From assembly GCA_024648695.1 (NCBI GenBank), contig JACAVV010000022.1, forward strand, positions 15,001 to 79,000: a stretch of 64,000 nt of DNA, given 5' to 3'. The notes under the pieces are model-generated. The model did no database searches and was not told where the DNA came from. It was given only the letters and a program-made list of their open reading frames with translations. Made by a program: the position numbers and the translations under genes. Of the stretch, positions 60,706 through 64,000 are shown piece by piece (the first letter of the stretch is position 1; every line of letters starts with the position of its first letter). This DNA is from Nitrospina sp. Lineage in GTDB: Bacteria > Nitrospinota > Nitrospinia > Nitrospinales > JACRGP01.

Positions 60706-63594
60706 CTAAAGCGCTGGGTTTTGTTCTGCCACCAGCCGGAATCCAATGAAGCTGGCACAGTAGTTTTCGGGATAACATTGCCTTTTCCAGGTAGCCAATT
60801 GTTCTGCATGGCAGATGAAACTTCCTCCTTTAATGACAACGGCTTTGGACTTTGAACCGGGTTGGCCTGGAATCGAATTCAGGTCTTGGTCCACCCACTC
60901 ATAAGTATTGCCAAACAGATCCTGCACTCCGCCGAAGCGATTCGTTTCAGGAAAATGATGAACCGGGACTGTACCACCCAAATGCGATTCCTCGATATTG
61001 AATCGTTTGGCAACCTCTTCTCCCTGGAAACTCTTGTTATCTACATCCTTTCCAAAGTTTTGAGCCAGGTACTCCCATTCCGCTTCCGTTGGCAGTCGAA
61101 ATGTCACGCCGACCTTTTCACTTTTCCACTGGCAAAACGCTTTGGCATCGCGCCAGGTGATTTGAGTGACCGGGTGATCGGGCTTTTCCAAAATGGAATC
61201 TAACATCCCGTTTGGATGGTACCAACTGGCGTTGCGGTCACTTTCCAAAGCTTGCCGTGAGTACATTTCGACCTGCTTTCCGGAAACGGTTTCTTTCAAG
61301 GCCTCTCCTTTATGAAACACGATTGGAACCACTCCCAATTCGGCTTCTGTGCGGTAGCCGGTATCCTGAACGAACAGGAAAAACTCAAGGTTGGTGACAG
61401 GGTATTTTTTGACATAAAAACTGGTGTCGATAATCATTTCCTGGTAGGGGAGGGCCGATTGCGATTCCGAATGTCCTATCCAAAAGTTACCTTTGGGAAC
61501 CTGAACCCATTGGTTCCACTGATTTTCTCGTGATTCCAGGATACCTTTTTGAATCTCCTGACCCTTCAAGTTGCCACAGGAATCGATAAGGGTTCGAATG
61601 GCGCTTTTCCAATCCTGGAGGAAAACTTCATCTTCCGTCATTCCCTTATCTCCAATGGGTTGAGATAAAAGGGAGGCGGCGACATTTGCGCTCTCAGCTT
61701 GCTCCTGCACCCAATGGCTTAATTGGTCAAAAGCGGATCCGAGGTGGGACAATTGTTCCTCAAAGGACTCCAGGTTTTGCGACAGCTCCAACTGCCTGCC
61801 GTGATCGGCATGAACCGCGTTTTCTTTTAAGTCCATTAGCTCGTCCATTTGACGTTGATATTGGTTCAGGCGATTTCGCAGGTCACTTTCCAGAGCTTCC
61901 ATTACGTTTTGTTTTGAACCAGAACTGGATGTGGTTTGCTTTGATTCGGGACCCAAGGTGTGTCGATTTTTCAATTCAATTTTCAGCGTGTTCAATTCAT
62001 CCTTTATTTCCTGGATCCGCAGAGTCAAATCATTTAGCGTGTTTTCTTTATCAGTATCTTTTTGTTCAAGTGAACCTAAAAGTTCGGAAAACAAACCAAG
62101 GATTTTTTGTTTGCTGGAAGAAACTTCCTTCGAATATTCTAATATGGAATCGGGTTGATTGATTCCTAGCGACGTCTTTTCTTTAAAAGATTGAAGAAGG
62201 TTTTGTTCTTGAACGCAGTGATCTTTCAATTCCTGTAGTTGATCCTGGTAGTCCTTTAATATCTCGTGGCGCGCCTCTTCCAACTCAATGGTTTTTTCGA
62301 TGTTATCGACTTCCAGAGTATTTTTGAAATCCTCAAAGTCCTGGTTTAGACGCTGAATTTCATCATTTTCCCTGTCCAGCAATTTCATTTCTTTGGATTT
62401 CAGACGCTGATAAATTGTTTTAATGGAATCCCGTTCTTCTTTTATTCGTTCCATTAGCGATAGGGATTGTTTATCATCCTTATCGAATGCCGGGAAAATA
62501 GGCCGTTGCAATTCTTTTAGATCACTTTCCAGGTTTTCCAAAACGGATACCCGGCGCTCGTTGATTTTCTTTTGTTCCTCAATCAGGACTTTCAATTGTT
62601 CCAGAGAAAACTTGCCACCACGTGGAGGAACCAACCGGGAGGCCAGGTTTTCCTTATCATAAGCTAAAGTTTCTTCAAGTTGGGCCAACTGACTCTCCCT
62701 TAACTTTAGCTCTTGCTCACGGTGTGAAATCAGTTCCTGTTTCTTTTTGAAATGGTTGTCAGCTTTTTTCTGTAAATCCGTTTTGATCTTCTGCTCCTTC
62801 GCGAACAGGGCTTCTTTCTGAGCAAGGACCCATTCGAAATCCTTTTCCTGCTCCTCCAGCCGGCGATGGTGGAAGGTTAGCTTTCGATTAAAATCGGTTT
62901 CAAGTTCCTTTCGCTTTGCTTCGTATTGTTGTTCAAGTTCCTGGTTGAATTGTTCTCGGTTTTCTTTCAACAGGCTCGTTTGTTTATTGAGCGTGTCCGA
63001 TCGCTTTTTATGAAGCTCGGACAGTTCCTCCAGTTTGCTTTGCTGGGATTGTAATTTCTGAAGTTCCTTTTGACGCATTTGAGTGAGCGCCTGCTTTTCC
63101 TTTTGCAGAGAATCAATCCAGGTGCACAACTCACTAAATTTGTCACTCAGCCATTGTTCCTTTTGAATATATTGACGTTCGCGATCGGCATGATTTTTTT
63201 CACTTTCCAGGCCGCTTTCAAGGTTTTTTTGTTTTAACTGAACAGACTCTAATTTTAAAGAGTCAATGGTTCCCTTCAACTTCTGGATTTCACTGTTAGC
63301 CGACTGCAATTGAGTTTGGTACTCCTTTTCAATTGCATCTACTCTGGCTTGCATTTCCTTCCGAAACTCGGAATGGCTTTGCTCCAAAGTGACTCGGTTC
63401 GACTCCAGAGCCTTTTCTTTTTGAATGAGAAAAAGTGACTTTTCGGTGGCAGAATCCTGAAGGATCTGGGCCTTTTGAAGGTTAATCTTTAAAGCGGACT
63501 GAATATTGGGCTTTAGATTCTTGTAGGTCTGCTTGGGATTAAAGATTAGATTTTTGGGAGCGTCACCTTTTTCGGCATTTGAATCCGAAGTCAT
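60706..63594 (-). CDS. Large coiled-coil protein with C-terminal SUMF1/FGE-like domain
   Basis: The 962-residue protein has no signal peptide. Residues about 30-690 are almost entirely charged heptad-type coiled coil (long runs of Glu, Lys, Gln, Leu). Residues 693-962 form an FGE-like domain: WVQVPKGNFWIGHSE, YPVTNLEFFLFVQDTGY, PVTQITWRDAKAFCQWK, FRLPTEAEWEYLAQNFG, GVQDLFGNTYEWVDQDL and GGSFICH. Cys928 matches the first FGE cysteine, but the second position is Leu933, so normal copper-dependent formylglycine formation is doubtful. It is cytoplasmic and possibly filament-forming; no family with this architecture is known to me. Confidence 0.88.
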   Translation of the reverse strand: MTSDSNAEKGDAPKNLIFNPKQTYKNLKPNIQSALKINLQKAQILQDSATEKSLFLIQKEKALESNRVTLEQSHSEFRKEMQARVDAIEKEYQTQLQSANSEIQKLKGTIDSLKLESVQLKQKNLESGLESEKNHADRERQYIQKEQWLSDKFSELCTWIDSLQKEKQALTQMRQKELQKLQSQQSKLEELSELHKKRSDTLNKQTSLLKENREQFNQELEQQYEAKRKELETDFNRKLTFHHRRLEEQEKDFEWVLAQKEALFAKEQKIKTDLQKKADNHFKKKQELISHREQELKLRESQLAQLEETLAYDKENLASRLVPPRGGKFSLEQLKVLIEEQKKINERRVSVLENLESDLKELQRPIFPAFDKDDKQSLSLMERIKEERDSIKTIYQRLKSKEMKLLDRENDEIQRLNQDFEDFKNTLEVDNIEKTIELEEARHEILKDYQDQLQELKDHCVQEQNLLQSFKEKTSLGINQPDSILEYSKEVSSSKQKILGLFSELLGSLEQKDTDKENTLNDLTLRIQEIKDELNTLKIELKNRHTLGPESKQTTSSSGSKQNVMEALESDLRNRLNQYQRQMDELMDLKENAVHADHGRQLELSQNLESFEEQLSHLGSAFDQLSHWVQEQAESANVAASLLSQPIGDKGMTEDEVFLQDWKSAIRTLIDSCGNLKGQEIQKGILESRENQWNQWVQVPKGNFWIGHSESQSALPYQEMIIDTSFYVKKYPVTNLEFFLFVQDTGYRTEAELGVVPIVFHKGEALKETVSGKQVEMYSRQALESDRNASWYHPNGMLDSILEKPDHPVTQITWRDAKAFCQWKSEKVGVTFRLPTEAEWEYLAQNFGKDVDNKSFQGEEVAKRFNIEESHLGGTVPVHHFPETNRFGGVQDLFGNTYEWVDQDLNSIPGQPGSKSKAVVIKGGSFICHAEQLATWKRQCYPENYCASFIGFRLVAEQNPAL

Positions 63595-63669
63595 ACCCGA
63601 AACCTTAAAAGAAAAATGGAAAGTAATCTAAGCGGTTTTCGCAATTCATTATACCAAATGACTGCGAGC

Positions 63670-64000
63670 TCACAAGGTTTTGGGAACCAGCCTTTCCTGG
63701 GCGTGCTTGATTTCCGGGATTAGCATGACGGATGCTATGATCATCATGAAAAAGGAAAGGAAACCGATCTGGATCGGACCGATCAGGCCCACCATCCAGA
63801 ATCCCATAGCAGGGCCAAACGTTCCGCGAATGCCTGTCAAACAAACGTGAACCGACATGTACGCGGCGGCTTTTCCCGGCGGCGCGAATTTGGTGACCCA
63901 AAGGGTCCACGCGATGCTTCCTCCTGCATAGGCCGCTCCAATCAAGGCCGCGCCCGAACCGATGATCCAGGGATTCTCGGATACAAAGTAAAGGGCGATT
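63670..64000 (-). CDS. Major facilitator superfamily transporter, C-terminal part
   Basis: The frame is open to the window edge; its N-terminus lies outside. The visible 109 residues hold about three to four hydrophobic helices (IIGSGAALIGAAYAGGSIAWTLW, GFWMVGLIGPIQIGFLSFFMMIIASVML) and the loop FAPPGKAAAYMSVHVCLTGIRGTFGP, which is typical of MFS permeases of the EmrB/AraJ-like type. The substrate cannot be told. It lies about 75 bp upstream of the coiled-coil/SUMF1 gene on the same strand. Confidence 0.75.
   Translation of the reverse strand, partial: IALYFVSENPWIIGSGAALIGAAYAGGSIAWTLWVTKFAPPGKAAAYMSVHVCLTGIRGTFGPAMGFWMVGLIGPIQIGFLSFFMMIIASVMLIPEIKHAQERLVPKTL

Overview
The window looks like a chromosome segment of a motile, LPS-bearing (Gram-negative) bacterium. 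The evidence is a lauroyl-type lipid A acyltransferase, an outer-membrane beta-barrel porin, TatA, a full flagellar export block and a 14-subunit-type complex I module. The mix of a complex I block, a chlorite-dismutase-family protein next to a nitrobindin-like protein, an ammonium channel, a copper ATPase and several SUMF1-like domain proteins is reminiscent of Nitrospinota-type marine bacteria. That placement is inference; a 16S or marker-gene comparison would decide it.

Layout. 1-1070 holds the 3' end of a 23S rRNA gene, a 5S rRNA gene and a terminator. 1126-9720 is a promoter and a nine-gene nuo operon (nuoA-C-H-I-J-K-L-M-N) that lacks nuoB, D, E, F and G. 9759-19918 carries housekeeping and hypothetical genes: tatA, rpe, apbE, a J-domain/MORN protein, copA, a secreted cyclase-family protein, membrane proteins and a secreted SUMF1-like protein. 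19924-20660 is an accessory patch with an orphan Phd-type antitoxin, an interspersed repeat and a 283-bp MITE-like element with terminal inverted repeats. 20789-25166 has an AT-rich SGNH-like gene, ornithine aminotransferase, a PCP-reductase/chlorite-dismutase fusion and a nitrobindin-like gene. 25180-37772 is a long minus-strand block: secretin-like protein, polA, a sensor without a kinase catalytic domain, a degenerate-receiver/CheX protein, a second SUMF1-like protein, a cyclic-nucleotide-binding protein, parE and parC.

38162-41310 has mrp and a DUF971 gene, followed by a decayed patch: tyrosine recombinase pseudogene, AbrB-type antitoxin and frameshifted PIN toxin. 41391-44053 is a porin/ammonium-channel pair. 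44490-58356 is a flagellar cluster (fliL-M-N, fliO-P-Q-R, flhB-A-F-G, fliA) preceded by a good sigma-54 promoter. It is interrupted between fliN and fliO by an hrgA-like gene flanked by 22-bp inverted repeats. 58388-64000 is minus strand: lpxL/htrB, acpS, tsaC, a 962-residue coiled-coil/SUMF1-like fusion and the C-terminus of an MFS transporter cut by the window edge.

The least ordinary items are the inverted-repeat-bounded hrgA cassette inside the flagellar operon, the MITE-like element, a composite interspersed repeat seen five times, the PCP_red-Cld fusion beside nitrobindin, and the coiled-coil/SUMF1 fusion. No CRISPR array or tRNA gene was found.
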